Shown here one piece after another: positions 7,127 to 16,999 of a DNA stretch of 64,000 bases; positions within the stretch are counted from its first letter, which is position 1, and each line of letters begins with the position of its first letter. Source of the stretch: a virus; IMG/VR virus record IMGVR_UViG_3300030104_002421, positions 62,001 to 126,000 of that record; one strand, given 5' to 3'. The notes below the pieces were generated by a model that saw only the letters and a list, made by a program, of their open reading frames with translations, had not been told where the DNA came from and did not search any database. A program made the translations under genes and the position numbers.

Positions 7127-9598
7127 ATGCAAGAATTTTATACAAATGTATCGCCGTATGGTGATGAATTATTAGTCCGTGGTTTTTCAGGCGGCAAGCG
7201 TTTTGAGGATAGAGTAACATATGTCCCAAAACTATATCACCCATACAAAGGTAAAACTACCCACAAAGCATTAGATGGCACACCTCTGGTTGCTAGAACT
7301 TGTAAATCTGTTAAAGAAGCAAGAATGCTAATTAAGAGATACGAAGACCACCCTAACTTTTTATATGGCACAGATAGATGGCAATATCAATACATGGCAG
7401 ACTATTGGCCGGGTCAAGTTGAATATGATAAAGACAAGTTAAGAATTTATACAATTGATATTGAAGTTGAAAGTGAACAAGGATTTCCTAATCCTGATGA
7501 CGCTGAAGAAAAGATGATTTGTATAACTATTAAAGATAGTGTTACAAAAAAATTCTTGGTTTGGGGTATTGCTGATTATACAGTTAAACAAGATAATGTT
7601 TCTTATATCAAATGTGATAATGAAAGAGACTTACTTAAAAAGTTTTTAGATTTCTGGCGTCAATATACACCAGATGTTGTTACAGGTTGGAACAGTAAAT
7701 ACTTTGATGTACCTTATTTAATTAATCGTATTGAGAAAGTATTAGGTTCTGCTGCCATAAAAAGAATGTCGCCATGGGGTCTAGTAGATAGAGATACTGC
7801 TTATCACAATGGTAGACAAGTAACATTTTTCAGATTACTAGGTATTGCACAATTAGACTATTTGCAATTGTATGCCAAATTTACAATTAAGAACCAAGAA
7901 CGATATACACTTGACCATATTGCTTTTGTTGAGTTAGGTGAACAAAAAGATAAAAACCCATATGATACTTTCAAAGAATGGTATCAACAAGACATACAAT
8001 CTTTTATTGATTACAATATTATTGATGTTGAGTTAGTTGATAAACTAGAAGATAGATTACAATTGATTGAACTTGCATTAACTATGGCATACAATGCCAA
8101 AGCAAATTATGAAGATGTATTTTCGCAAGTTAGAATGTGGGATACAATTATCTTTAATGAATTGTTAAAAGACAATATTGTTGTACCAATGAGAAAGATT
8201 GGTAGTATTCAAGCAAAAGAACTTGTTGGTGCATATGTTAAAGAACCTAAAACAGGTTTCCATGAATGGGTTGTATCTTTTGATTTAAACAGTTTGTATC
8301 CACACCTTATTATGCAATACAATATTTCGCCAGAAACTATTTTAGAAGGTCAAAAAGATATTAAGATTTCTGACTTGATAAACAAGACGGTTGATACCTC
8401 TGATGGTAATTGTGTTGCTGCTAATGGCACAATGTATAGAAATGATAAACAAGGTATGTTGCCACGAATTATACAAAAAGAATATAATGCTCGTACAATA
8501 TTTAAAAAGAAAATGTTAGAAGCAGAGCAAATGTATGCTAACACAAAAGATAAGAAGTATGAAAAACTTGCAAGAAAATATTATATTGTTCAGCATTCTA
8601 AAAAGATTTCATTGAATAGTGCTTATGGTGCAATTGGTAACAAATACTTTAGATATTATGACCATAGACAGGCAGAAGCAATTACAATGTCAGGTCAATT
8701 AAATATTAAATGGATTGAGAAGAAACTAAACGAATACTTTAACAAGTTGTATAAAACTGATGATGATTATATTATTGCTAGTGATACAGATTCCGTGTAT
8801 ATTAATATGGCGCCATTAGTTAAGATGACAGGCGCTACAGATAAGAATAAGATTGTTAAAGCATTAGATAGTTTTTGTAGAGATAAAGTTGAACCATACA
8901 TTGCTAAAGTATATAAAGAACTTGCAGATTATATGAATGTCTATGAACAAAAAATGGAAATGGCAAGAGAAGTTATTGCTGATAGAGGTATCTGGACTGC
9001 CAAGAAAAGATATATTTTAAATGTACACAATTCTGAAGGTGTACAATATCCAGAACCTAAACTAAAGATTATGGGTATTGAAGCAGTTAAGACCTCAACG
9101 CCACTACCTTGTAGAGATAAACTCAAAGAGAGTTTTAAAATATTAATGAATGGTGATGAAAAAGAAATGAAAGAGTTTTGTGTAAACTTTAGACGAGAGT
9201 TTGAATTGTTACCACCTGAAGATATTGGTTTCCCTCGTAGTGTAAACAATGTAGAAAAATATAGTGATACAACATCTATCTACAAAAAAGGCACACCAAT
9301 GCATGTCAAAGGTGCATTACTATATAATCATCTATTGAAAACAAAAAAAGTATCACATAAACATCAAGCAATTTACGAAGGCGATAAAGGTAAGTTTGTG
9401 CATTTGAGAAAGAATCCTTGGAATGCCAATGTAATAACTTTCATTGGTAGTTTACCAAAAGAATTTGATATGCATAAACTTATTGATTATGAACAACAAT
9501 TTACTAAATCATTTATGGATCCACTACGATTTATACTCGAAGCAATAAACTGGAAAGTGGATGCAAGTGATAGTAATACAATTGAGGATTTCTTTTGA
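7127..9598 (+). CDS. 43: Family B DNA polymerase gp43
   Basis: An 823-residue replicative polymerase. Exonuclease motifs are TIDIEVES (D111/E113), GWNSKYFDVPY and YNIIDVELV. Polymerase motifs are SFDLNSLYPHLI (A), KISLNSAYGAIGN (B), ASDTDSVYIN (C) and AKKRYI. Length is typical for marine T4-like phages and shorter than T4 (898). There is no intein, split or intron. The promoter at 7086-7114 leaves almost no 5' leader, and no Shine-Dalgarno is visible. Confidence 0.97.
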   Translation: MQEFYTNVSPYGDELLVRGFSGGKRFEDRVTYVPKLYHPYKGKTTHKALDGTPLVARTCKSVKEARMLIKRYEDHPNFLYGTDRWQYQYMADYWPGQVEYDKDKLRIYTIDIEVESEQGFPNPDDAEEKMICITIKDSVTKKFLVWGIADYTVKQDNVSYIKCDNERDLLKKFLDFWRQYTPDVVTGWNSKYFDVPYLINRIEKVLGSAAIKRMSPWGLVDRDTAYHNGRQVTFFRLLGIAQLDYLQLYAKFTIKNQERYTLDHIAFVELGEQKDKNPYDTFKEWYQQDIQSFIDYNIIDVELVDKLEDRLQLIELALTMAYNAKANYEDVFSQVRMWDTIIFNELLKDNIVVPMRKIGSIQAKELVGAYVKEPKTGFHEWVVSFDLNSLYPHLIMQYNISPETILEGQKDIKISDLINKTVDTSDGNCVAANGTMYRNDKQGMLPRIIQKEYNARTIFKKKMLEAEQMYANTKDKKYEKLARKYYIVQHSKKISLNSAYGAIGNKYFRYYDHRQAEAITMSGQLNIKWIEKKLNEYFNKLYKTDDDYIIASDTDSVYINMAPLVKMTGATDKNKIVKALDSFCRDKVEPYIAKVYKELADYMNVYEQKMEMAREVIADRGIWTAKKRYILNVHNSEGVQYPEPKLKIMGIEAVKTSTPLPCRDKLKESFKILMNGDEKEMKEFCVNFRREFELLPPEDIGFPRSVNNVEKYSDTTSIYKKGTPMHVKGALLYNHLLKTKKVSHKHQAIYEGDKGKFVHLRKNPWNANVITFIGSLPKEFDMHKLIDYEQQFTKSFMDPLRFILEAINWKVDASDSNTIEDFF

Positions 9599-10725
9599 TA
9601 TTAAATGACCAAGATAGTACCTGGGCAATGAATTACTTTATTGAATACTTTGGGCAGTTTGAGAGAATTGACCAGTATCTTAAAGAACAAAAACTAGAAC
9701 AAGTCAAATCTTTTCCATTTCAGTTACCTGGTATGGCAGATGAAGATGATTTCTTTAGTAATTTTGATTTACACCCACATGATATGAAATTTAGTGTAAC
9801 AATACCAAACGGACAAATATTTGATAGAATGTTAAACAAAACATCTAGTCATACAAACATGTCAAGTATACCTGGTAAAAGTATTAGATTATTAGTTACA
9901 GAAACAACAACAAATACAATAGTTGGTTTTATAAGATTAGGTAGTCCAGTTATCAACAGCAAACCACGAAATGATTTTCTTGGTAGACCTTTACAAACAA
10001 CAGACTTAAAAGAAATGGGTCGTTTCAATGCAAGTGCCATCATGGGATTTGTTATAGTACCAACACAACCTTTTGGTTATAACTATCTAGGTGGTAAATT
10101 ATTAGCGGCGATATGTTGTTCTCATCATGTCCGTGATTTACTAAATAGCAAGTATAATACTAATATATGTTTATTTGAAACTACATCATTATATGGTAGT
10201 AGTAAGGCGTCAAGTCAATATGATGGTATGAAACCTTATTTAAGATTTAAAGGTTTGACAGATAGTAATTTTTTACCATTGTTACATGGTGACGCTTTTA
10301 AACAAATGAATAAATGGTTTACGGAACGAAATGGTAATGAACCATTAGTTGACCCAGAGGCAAGTAGTAGAAAACTTAAAACACAAACGAAGATGGTATC
10401 TGTTATAAAGGAATCATTAAAAAAACACAATACTAACTTATATGAAAAGTTTGGTAAGTTTGTTAATAAGACTAGAGACTTGACGGAAAGAAAAAGGTTT
10501 TATATATCTGATTACGGTTATGACAATGTACCACAGTATTTAAAAGGTGAAACTGATAAGTTAAATCCTAGTGTACACCACTATGATAAATTCACTTTAG
10601 AAAATACAATCAAGTGGTGGCAAAAGATTGCAGGTAAAAGATATGATAAACTAAAGCAAAGTGCCACATTGAGGAATGAATTAGAGATATGGCACCAGGA
10701 TGCTGAAATACAAATTATAAGATAA
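9595..10725 (+). CDS. DruA-like (DUF4338-like) protein
   Basis: A 376-residue protein overlapping the gp43 stop. The middle resembles DUF4338, the family of DruA from the Druantia defence system: VGFIRLGSPV, then RNDFLGRP, GRFNASAIMGFVIVP, LGGKLLA, a CLFETTSLYG block (compare LLETFV in DUF4338) and a following lysine/tyrosine-rich tail. The match is by eye, not by search. In a replication module it more likely has a DNA-linked housekeeping role than a defence one. It could be an unrelated conserved phage protein. Confidence 0.5.
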   Translation: MILNDQDSTWAMNYFIEYFGQFERIDQYLKEQKLEQVKSFPFQLPGMADEDDFFSNFDLHPHDMKFSVTIPNGQIFDRMLNKTSSHTNMSSIPGKSIRLLVTETTTNTIVGFIRLGSPVINSKPRNDFLGRPLQTTDLKEMGRFNASAIMGFVIVPTQPFGYNYLGGKLLAAICCSHHVRDLLNSKYNTNICLFETTSLYGSSKASSQYDGMKPYLRFKGLTDSNFLPLLHGDAFKQMNKWFTERNGNEPLVDPEASSRKLKTQTKMVSVIKESLKKHNTNLYEKFGKFVNKTRDLTERKRFYISDYGYDNVPQYLKGETDKLNPSVHHYDKFTLENTIKWWQKIAGKRYDKLKQSATLRNELEIWHQDAEIQIIR

Positions 10726-10728
10726 AGC

Positions 10729-10756
10729 TTGACTTTTGAAAGGAGTATGATATAAT
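10729..10756 (+). promoter_or_regulatory. Sigma70-like promoter overlapping a start codon
   Basis: TTGACT at 10729-10734 and extended -10 TGATATAAT with TATAAT at 10751-10756, spacer 16. The -10 covers the A and T of the ATG at 10755, so transcripts from it start inside that gene (~10763) and would serve uvsX, while the ribosome site AGGAG (10741-10745) serves read-through transcripts. Confidence 0.7.
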
Positions 10757-10967
10757 GGAAGAGTTGATTAAAAAATTAGATGAACAAAACTTAACAGTTG
10801 CTGATTATAGTACAATGGTAAAGATAATACAAGCGTCTTTACAAAGAGGAGCGATAAGAGCGGAAGAATGTACTACTGTTGGTCAATTGTATGACAAATT
10901 AATAATTATGATAGAAAAACAAAATAAGGAGAATGAGAATGCCAGACTTTCTGAAACAGATAATTAA
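10755..10967 (+). CDS. Small conserved protein before uvsX
   Basis: A 70-residue helical protein with a C-terminal acidic/lysine-rich tail ([18 protein letters not shown]). AGGAG sits 9 bases before the ATG, but a promoter -10 box overlaps the start codon. It overlaps the beginning of uvsX. I do not recognise its function. Confidence 0.6.
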   Translation: MEELIKKLDEQNLTVADYSTMVKIIQASLQRGAIRAEECTTVGQLYDKLIIMIEKQNKENENARLSETDN

Positions 10968-11961
10968 AGATACAGGAAACGAATATGCCAGTTTAGTAAG
11001 TGAAGGTGTCGAAGCAGGTGATGTAGATACTTTTATTGATACTGGTTCTTATATGTTCAATGCTCTGTTATCTGGTAGTATTCATGGTGGTATTCCATCA
11101 AATAAAATTACTGCTGTTGCAGGTGAAAGTGCTACAGGTAAAACTTTCTTTGTATTAGGAATGTGTAAACATTTTTTAGATAACAACCCGGATGCAGGTG
11201 TTATTTTCTTTGAAAGTGAAAGTGCATTGACAAAAAAATTAATTGAAGATAGAGGTATTGATAGTAGTAGAATGGTAATTATGCCAGTAACTACAGTCCA
11301 AGAATTTAGACATCAAGCATTATCAGTTGCAGAAAAATATTTAGAACAAGATGAAGGTGATAGAAAACCTTTATTGTTTGTATTAGATAGTTTAGGTATG
11401 TTATCTACAACAAAAGAAGTAGAAGATACAGCAGAGGGTAAAGAAACTAGAGATATGACTAGAGCACAGGTACTCAAAGCGGCATTTAGAGTTTTAACTT
11501 TAAAATTAGGTAGAGCAAAAGTGCCAATGGTTATTACAAATCATACTTATGATGTAGTTGGTGCATATATGCCTATGAAAGAAATGGGTGGCGGGTCAGG
11601 ATTGAAATACGCTGCTAGTACAATTGTCTATCTATCAAAGAAAAAAGACAAAGAGGGTACGGAAGTTGTAGGTAATATTATACATTGTAAAACACAAAAG
11701 TCCAGATTATCAAAAGAGAATATGATGGTTGATGTAAGATTACGATATGATACAGGTTTAGACAAATACTATGGACTATTAGATTTATGTACAAAGTATG
11801 GTATATTTAAACAAGTATCAACAAGAATAGAGTTACCAGATGGCACAAAACAATATGCTAAATCAATATATAATGAACCAGAAAAATATTTCACAGACGA
11901 TATACTAAAACAAATAGACGAAGCGGCACAGAAAGAGTATAGTTATGGCAACGAAATATAG
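10939..11961 (+). CDS. uvsX: Recombinase UvsX (RecA-like)
   Basis: A RecA-fold recombinase of 340 residues with Walker A GESATGKT (62-69), GVIFFESES, and [10 protein letters not shown] as Walker B, then a strand-pairing loop region ([12 protein letters not shown]). I prefer the ATG at 10939 to the one at 10933 because AAGGAG (10926-10931) is 7 bases before it and only 1 before the other. It drives recombination-dependent replication and repair with gp32 and gp41. Confidence 0.93.
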   Translation: MPDFLKQIIKDTGNEYASLVSEGVEAGDVDTFIDTGSYMFNALLSGSIHGGIPSNKITAVAGESATGKTFFVLGMCKHFLDNNPDAGVIFFESESALTKKLIEDRGIDSSRMVIMPVTTVQEFRHQALSVAEKYLEQDEGDRKPLLFVLDSLGMLSTTKEVEDTAEGKETRDMTRAQVLKAAFRVLTLKLGRAKVPMVITNHTYDVVGAYMPMKEMGGGSGLKYAASTIVYLSKKKDKEGTEVVGNIIHCKTQKSRLSKENMMVDVRLRYDTGLDKYYGLLDLCTKYGIFKQVSTRIELPDGTKQYAKSIYNEPEKYFTDDILKQIDEAAQKEYSYGNEI

Positions 11962-12250
11962 TTACCAAGAAAATCCATCAAACGAAGTAATGGGTTTTAA
12001 AATAGAAGAAGGTACATATAAAGATGTTATCTATACTTATGGTAAAGTAAATTTTATTGAAGATGAGGAATCAGATAAGTTAAGATTGAAGTTTGAATAT
12101 GATGTACATGAGAATCCTACAAAACAAAATACGGATTCAAGTGATTTTATAAATGTCATTGGTGACATTTTAGCAATAGAAGTGGAAAGGAATCCTAGTG
12201 GTAACAGCGGAACGAATAGAGAGAACGACCCTAAAAAATCTAATACATAA
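11945..12250 (+). CDS. Small conserved protein between uvsX and gp41
   Basis: A 101-residue acidic protein that overlaps uvsX by 17 bases and runs 53 bases into gp41. Beta-rich middle part ([20 protein letters not shown]). Seen in this position in marine T4-like phages as far as I recall; no function known. Confidence 0.65.
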   Translation: MATKYSYQENPSNEVMGFKIEEGTYKDVIYTYGKVNFIEDEESDKLRLKFEYDVHENPTKQNTDSSDFINVIGDILAIEVERNPSGNSGTNRENDPKKSNT

Positions 12251-13598
12251 CGAAGAATATACTCGTAAGGTATTACCTTTTTTAAAGGCAGAATATTTTG
12301 ATGACAGAAGCGAAAAGATAATCTTTTCTGAAATTGAAAAATTTATATCTCAATATAATAAACCACCTACAAAAGAAACACTACAGATTGATATAGGTAA
12401 AAGAAAAGACCTAAACGAAAAAGAATATCAAAATATAGTTGACTTAATTTCTACACTTAACAAAGAAGAAATAGATTTAGCGTGGTTAGTTAACACTACA
12501 GAAAAGTTTTGTAAAGACCGTGCCATTCATAATGCAGTTATGGAAGGTATTCATATCATTGATGGTAGAGATAAAAAACATACACCAGAGGCAATACCAG
12601 AAATATTAAAAGACGCTTTGGCAGTAAGTTTTGATAATAATGTCGGGCACGATTACTTATCAGATATTGAAAAACGATTTGACTTTTATCATAAGAAAGA
12701 AAATAGAATTGCTTTTGATTTAGATTACTTTAATAAAGTTACAAAAGGCGGACTCCCTAATAAAACATTGAATGTTGCTCTTGCAGGTACGGGTGTTGGT
12801 AAAACTTTATTCATGTGTCATCAGGCTGCCGCTGCCTTAGCAGATAATAAGAATGTATTGTATATCACAATGGAAATGGCAGAGGAAAGAATTGCAGAAA
12901 GAATAGACGCTAACTTATTAAATGTATCTATGGAAGATTTACATATGTTAAACAAGAAAATGTTTGCTGATAAGGTAGTAAAATTACAAAGTAAAACAAC
13001 AGGTACAGTTATCATTAAAGAATATCCAACCGCAGGTGCAGGTGCAAATCATTATAGAGCATTAGTCAATGAGTTGGCATTAAAGAAAAGTTTTAAACCA
13101 GATATTATATTCATAGACTATATTAATATTTGTGCAAGTAGTAGATTTAAGGCAGGTGCTAATGTAAACAGTTATACTTACATTAAAGCAATCGCTGAAG
13201 AATTAAGAGGATTGGCAGTAGAGTTAGATGTGCCAATTGTAACGGCAACACAAACAACAAGAACAGGTTTTGTTTCCACAGATGTAGGTTTAGAAGACAC
13301 ATCTGAAAGTTTTGGTTTACCAGCAACAGCAGACTTTATGTTTGCTTTGATTAGTAGTGAGGAATTAGAGAAGGCAGGTCAAATGCTTGTCAAACAATTA
13401 AAGAACAGATACAACGACCCAACAATGAATAGAAAGTTTATTATAGGTGTTGATAGAAGTAGAATGAAATTGTTTGATATAGAACAATCAGCACAAAATC
13501 TAATACAACCAGAACAGGAGAAATATGTCGAACACAGTATTAAAAAAGAAGAAACGCCAGAAGACAAGTACAAGAAGTTCCAAAACATCCAATTCTAA
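12198..13598 (+). CDS. 41: Replicative DNA helicase gp41 (DnaB family)
   Basis: A 466-residue DnaB-family helicase. The N-terminal helical domain (1-150) is followed by the RecA-like motor with Walker A GTGVGKT (~196-203), LYITMEMAEERIAERI, IIFIDYINI as Walker B and VTATQTTR. It starts at GTG 12198 behind AAAGGA, inside the 3' end of the preceding gene. It unwinds DNA at the fork with primase gp61 (31362) and is loaded by gp59 (56783). Confidence 0.93.
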   Translation: MVTAERIERTTLKNLIHNEEYTRKVLPFLKAEYFDDRSEKIIFSEIEKFISQYNKPPTKETLQIDIGKRKDLNEKEYQNIVDLISTLNKEEIDLAWLVNTTEKFCKDRAIHNAVMEGIHIIDGRDKKHTPEAIPEILKDALAVSFDNNVGHDYLSDIEKRFDFYHKKENRIAFDLDYFNKVTKGGLPNKTLNVALAGTGVGKTLFMCHQAAAALADNKNVLYITMEMAEERIAERIDANLLNVSMEDLHMLNKKMFADKVVKLQSKTTGTVIIKEYPTAGAGANHYRALVNELALKKSFKPDIIFIDYINICASSRFKAGANVNSYTYIKAIAEELRGLAVELDVPIVTATQTTRTGFVSTDVGLEDTSESFGLPATADFMFALISSEELEKAGQMLVKQLKNRYNDPTMNRKFIIGVDRSRMKLFDIEQSAQNLIQPEQEKYVEHSIKKEETPEDKYKKFQNIQF

Positions 13599-13794
13599 AC
13601 TATCTTATAGTGTAAAAACTGTAAAAAAGAACAAGGATATAGTATTTGAAGTATGGCAGAAAAATTCCTTAGGCAAAGATGGTAGAGTAAGTACCTTTGA
13701 TTTTAAGAAGGACGCTAAACATTTTGCAGAATTTCACAATAAAAACCAAATATGGCGTGCAAATGGAGGTATTCCTAACTTTCTGCTTGACTAA
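13525..13794 (+). CDS. Small basic protein overlapping the gp41 end
   Basis: An 89-residue protein that overlaps gp41 by 74 bases, with CAGGAG 6 bases before its ATG. A Lys/Arg/Ser-rich N-terminus precedes a small beta-alpha region (IVFEVWQKNSLGKDGRVSTF). The strong ribosome site and continued frame past gp41 support it. Function unknown. Confidence 0.6.
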   Translation: MSNTVLKKKKRQKTSTRSSKTSNSKLSYSVKTVKKNKDIVFEVWQKNSLGKDGRVSTFDFKKDAKHFAEFHNKNQIWRANGGIPNFLLD

Positions 13795-13815
13795 ATAGTT
13801 CTAATAGTATATAAG
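13787..13815 (+). promoter_or_regulatory. Promoter with both early- and late-like features
   Basis: GCTTGACT (TTGACT 13787-13792) with TATAAG 17 bases on (13810-13815). The sequence ACTAAATAG inside it is a poor match to a late box. It opens the late-type structural block. Confidence 0.45.
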
Positions 13816-13850
13816 TGTATAATTAATAAACAATAATGTTTATTATACAC
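13815..13850 (+). repeat. AT-rich inverted repeat before a late gene
   Basis: GTGTATA and ATAAACA (13815-13821, 13826-13832) pair with TGTTTAT and TATACAC (13837-13843, 13844-13850), leaving a 4-nt bulge and a 4-nt loop. In mRNA this makes a 14 bp hairpin directly upstream of the ribosome site at 13854-13858. Confidence 0.6.
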
Positions 13851-13864
13851 AATGGGAGTTATTG

Positions 13865-14923
13865 ATGTTAAGTTTTAAAGGTCACAGCGTATTATCTGAA
13901 GCACGAAGTCGTGGTGAAGAAATGGAAGAATTAATCATTGCCGCTGTCAATGGTCAAAAAGAACCTAAATCTAAATATGGCATACCTACCGGTGCAGGTA
14001 AGAATGTTGCCAAATTTCTCAAATCAAAAGGTATATCAGGCAAGGGTAAAGTCCTTGGTGCAGATACTATTACTGTAACACCAGAATGGTCAAAGTATTG
14101 GCCGGGTGGTAGTGTACCTGGTTCTACTAAAACACCTAAAACAGATTTTATCATAGGTAAGAATAAAATATCTCTAAAGTCAGGTAGTGCAGCTCAGTTA
14201 ATGAGTGGTGGTCGTAATGAAAGTATTGCGACATTTTACACGGCATTAGGTAGTGTTGAGGGTATGCAAAAGAAAATGATTGATAAACTTACTAATATGT
14301 TTGAAGGACTTGCACCAGCAAGTGTTGCCGGTTCTGAATTAGGTAAAGAAATCAAAAAAGGTAAAGATAAGGCAGTTATGCAAGCCAATCAAGCACATAA
14401 AGAATTGATGGGTGAGTTAAAAGCAATCTTTGCTAAAAACAAATCTTTTGCTAATGCATTTGCTTATGAAGCAATGTCAGGTGATGTTAAGTTTGGCCGT
14501 AAATCACCAGGTAGTTGTAGTCATTTTTTAACGACAAGTTTTGATGGCAAAAAAGCTGCATTGAAAAAAGTATCAGACAAATCTTATGTAAGTAAAATTG
14601 CTGACCAAATGAAAGTATCAGTAAGGTTTAAATCATCTAGTCAAAAAGTAGGTGGTAAGAAAACTGGTAAATACAAATACTGGTCTGCTGTAGGACTTAT
14701 TGTAGATAAACTGGAAGAAGAAATGAAACCTATTGAAGGACAAATCTTACATGAAGGTATCATGGACAAACTAAAAGGTATATACAATAGAATGAAAGAT
14801 TTTGTTGTCAAAATATTTAAAGACATAATGGCATATGTTTCAAAAGGGTTTAGAAATCTAATATCCTTTTTAGATGTAGAACCAGTTGTTGATGTTAAAA
14901 CTAGTGTAAAGATAGATGTATAG
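13865..14923 (+). CDS. Conserved late protein, nuclease-like motif
   Basis: A 352-residue protein. The ATG at 13865 lies 6 bases from GGGAG and is preferred over the TTG just before it. Residues near 95-120 (PKTDFIIG, then KISLKSGSAAQLMSGGRNES) resemble a PD-(D/E)xK-type D...xK core, but the evidence is thin. The last ~70 residues are amphipathic and hydrophobic. Homologues occur in marine T4-like phages next to the ligase-like gene that follows. Confidence 0.6.
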   Translation: MLSFKGHSVLSEARSRGEEMEELIIAAVNGQKEPKSKYGIPTGAGKNVAKFLKSKGISGKGKVLGADTITVTPEWSKYWPGGSVPGSTKTPKTDFIIGKNKISLKSGSAAQLMSGGRNESIATFYTALGSVEGMQKKMIDKLTNMFEGLAPASVAGSELGKEIKKGKDKAVMQANQAHKELMGELKAIFAKNKSFANAFAYEAMSGDVKFGRKSPGSCSHFLTTSFDGKKAALKKVSDKSYVSKIADQMKVSVRFKSSSQKVGGKKTGKYKYWSAVGLIVDKLEEEMKPIEGQILHEGIMDKLKGIYNRMKDFVVKIFKDIMAYVSKGFRNLISFLDVEPVVDVKTSVKIDV

Positions 14924-16151
14924 TTTAAATAATTATTTGGTTGAGGATAAAAATACTCATTTAGAACACCTAGAAGATGATATAATCAATAATGGTTATG
15001 CAGGTGGTCTTAATGCAGTTAATTTTTTGAAAGCAACGGCAGATTTACTATCAGGTAATAGTTCTAAAGGAACAAGTATTACTGTTAAATGGGACGGCGC
15101 ACCAGCAATTGTGTGTGGTCCTAATCCAGAAAATGGTAAATTTTTTGTTGGTACTAAATCTGTGTTTAATGCAACACCAAAAATTAACTATACAATACAA
15201 GATATAAAAAACAATCATACTGGCGAAGTTGCTAATATATTACAAGATTGTTTACGATATCTTTCTGGTTTAAACATGAAAGAAATATTACAAGGAGACC
15301 TGATGTACAGGTCTTCTACTTTAAAGAAAACTACTTATAAGACCTCTACTGGTAAATCTGAGCAAATGTTTTCGTTTCAACCTAATACAATTGTTTACAT
15401 GGTACCAGAAAATTCAGGTCTTGGTCGTAAGATGAACAGTAGTAAACTAGGTATTATATTTCATACAACATATAAAGGTAAGACAATGAATAAGTTGTCT
15501 GCTAAGTTTGGTGCTAATGTAAAAAAATTAAGAAGAACACCATCAGTATGGTTTGATGACGCTTCATATAAAGATGTTTCTGGTAATGCAACAATGACAA
15601 TAGGTGAAATGCAACAGTTACAAAAAACATTAAACATGGCACAAGGTAGTTTAAAACAATCTAAAGAAATGTTAAACAAAATAAAAACAGAAACAAATAC
15701 ATTATCAGTAGGTGTACAGTTGAAAACATATCTTAATAGTTTTATTAGAGCGGCAACAGATTTGCCAAGTACAAAAGAAGTATCTACAAAGTTTAGAGAA
15801 TACTATGAACAAAGAACACAAAAAGAGATTGATAGTAAGAAAACAGATAAAGGAAAAGAAAAGTATATTGATATACAAAAGACAGGTTTAAAATTTATTG
15901 ATAGTCAAGGTAAACAAGTTTACTTTGCATGTGCCACTTATAAAACTTTGCAAACAGCAAAGAAAATATTAATAGACAAGTTAAATAAAGTGAAGTCTAT
16001 AGGTACATTTAAAACAACGCCAAATGGTCTACAATCAACAAATCCAGAAGGGTATGTTGCAGTAGATAAAAAAGGCAAAGCAGTAAAGTTAGTAGATAGA
16101 ATGGAGTTTAGTTTACAAAACTTTACGGCTGCAAAAAACTGGAAGGGGTAA
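14916..16151 (+). CDS. Ligase/nucleotidyltransferase-like protein (DUF6267-like)
   Basis: A 411-residue protein. ITVKWDGAPAIV contains a KxDG signature (K58-W-D-G61), the nucleotide-accepting lysine motif of ATP-dependent DNA/RNA ligases and capping enzymes. LQGDLMY resembles motif III, PEGYVAVD (E378, G379) motif IV, and KLVDR (391-395) motif V. The spacing is long, with a helical insert (~240-320). I believe the family is known as DUF6267. It overlaps the previous stop and may act on RNA or DNA ends, or be a structural relic. Confidence 0.6.
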   Translation: MYSLNNYLVEDKNTHLEHLEDDIINNGYAGGLNAVNFLKATADLLSGNSSKGTSITVKWDGAPAIVCGPNPENGKFFVGTKSVFNATPKINYTIQDIKNNHTGEVANILQDCLRYLSGLNMKEILQGDLMYRSSTLKKTTYKTSTGKSEQMFSFQPNTIVYMVPENSGLGRKMNSSKLGIIFHTTYKGKTMNKLSAKFGANVKKLRRTPSVWFDDASYKDVSGNATMTIGEMQQLQKTLNMAQGSLKQSKEMLNKIKTETNTLSVGVQLKTYLNSFIRAATDLPSTKEVSTKFREYYEQRTQKEIDSKKTDKGKEKYIDIQKTGLKFIDSQGKQVYFACATYKTLQTAKKILIDKLNKVKSIGTFKTTPNGLQSTNPEGYVAVDKKGKAVKLVDRMEFSLQNFTAAKNWKG

Positions 16152-16153
16152 AA

Positions 16154-16999
16154 ATGTCAGGCAAAGGATTATGGCATAATATTCGCATGAAAAGAAAAGC
16201 AGGGAAACCTAAGGCGAAACCTGGTGATAAGGGATATCCTGGACCAGGTGCTTTTGATAGAGCAAAAGAAGATATCAATGTACCAATTAATGTAGGTGAT
16301 ACAGTAAAAGGTGGTAAGTTTAAGAACAAATCAATCAAAGTAAAATCTATAGGTAAGAATGATAAAGGTGATATCACAATAAACGATAAACCATTAATGA
16401 AATTTAGATTGACTACAAAAGTTGAAGCTAGAGATTATAAAGATGAATATAAAAAGTTTCAATCTTCTAAAGAAAAAATTGCTTACAGAGCAGATTTAGT
16501 AAAATACAATAGAGATAAAGGTACTTATGGAAACGGTGATGGTAAAGACGCTTCACACAAAGGTGATAAAATTGTAGGTTTTGAAGACGCTAGTAAGAAT
16601 AGAGGTAGAAAAGAAAAGAGTAGAAAAAAAGGATATAAAGAATTAAGAAAAGAACAAGTTGATGACCATGAAGTTTCTATGGCAAGAGGTGAATTACAAG
16701 TTACTGCTGACAGGTCGTTAAAACTTGTTTCTTATCTACAAGGTAAATCAGATGAAGGTAATCCTATAGAAGCATGGGTACAATCTAAAATTACCAAAGC
16801 AAAAGATTATATAACATCCGTACATGATTATTTGTTGAATAGACCAGAAGACGCCATGGAACAGGCACCAAATACTGCTGACGCTATGAAAAGACATAAG
16901 GCAGGTAAGTCAGGTTTTACAGATAAAGCACACTTGAAGGCAAAAGGTTTAATACCTAGGTCTGATGGTGAAAAAAGAAAGAGCGACAAATATAAATGA
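16154..16999 (+). CDS. Conserved late/virion-associated protein
   Basis: A 281-residue Lys/Gly-rich basic protein. The N-terminus has KOW-like NVGDTVKGGKFKNKSIKVKS. The C-terminal part EVSMARGELQV...IEAWVQSKITKAKDYI is a helical module that recurs in structural-region proteins of marine T4-like phages. Basic composition suggests DNA or capsid-interior contact. Starts behind AAGGGG; overlaps the next gene by ATGA. Confidence 0.6.
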   Translation: MSGKGLWHNIRMKRKAGKPKAKPGDKGYPGPGAFDRAKEDINVPINVGDTVKGGKFKNKSIKVKSIGKNDKGDITINDKPLMKFRLTTKVEARDYKDEYKKFQSSKEKIAYRADLVKYNRDKGTYGNGDGKDASHKGDKIVGFEDASKNRGRKEKSRKKGYKELRKEQVDDHEVSMARGELQVTADRSLKLVSYLQGKSDEGNPIEAWVQSKITKAKDYITSVHDYLLNRPEDAMEQAPNTADAMKRHKAGKSGFTDKAHLKAKGLIPRSDGEKRKSDKYK

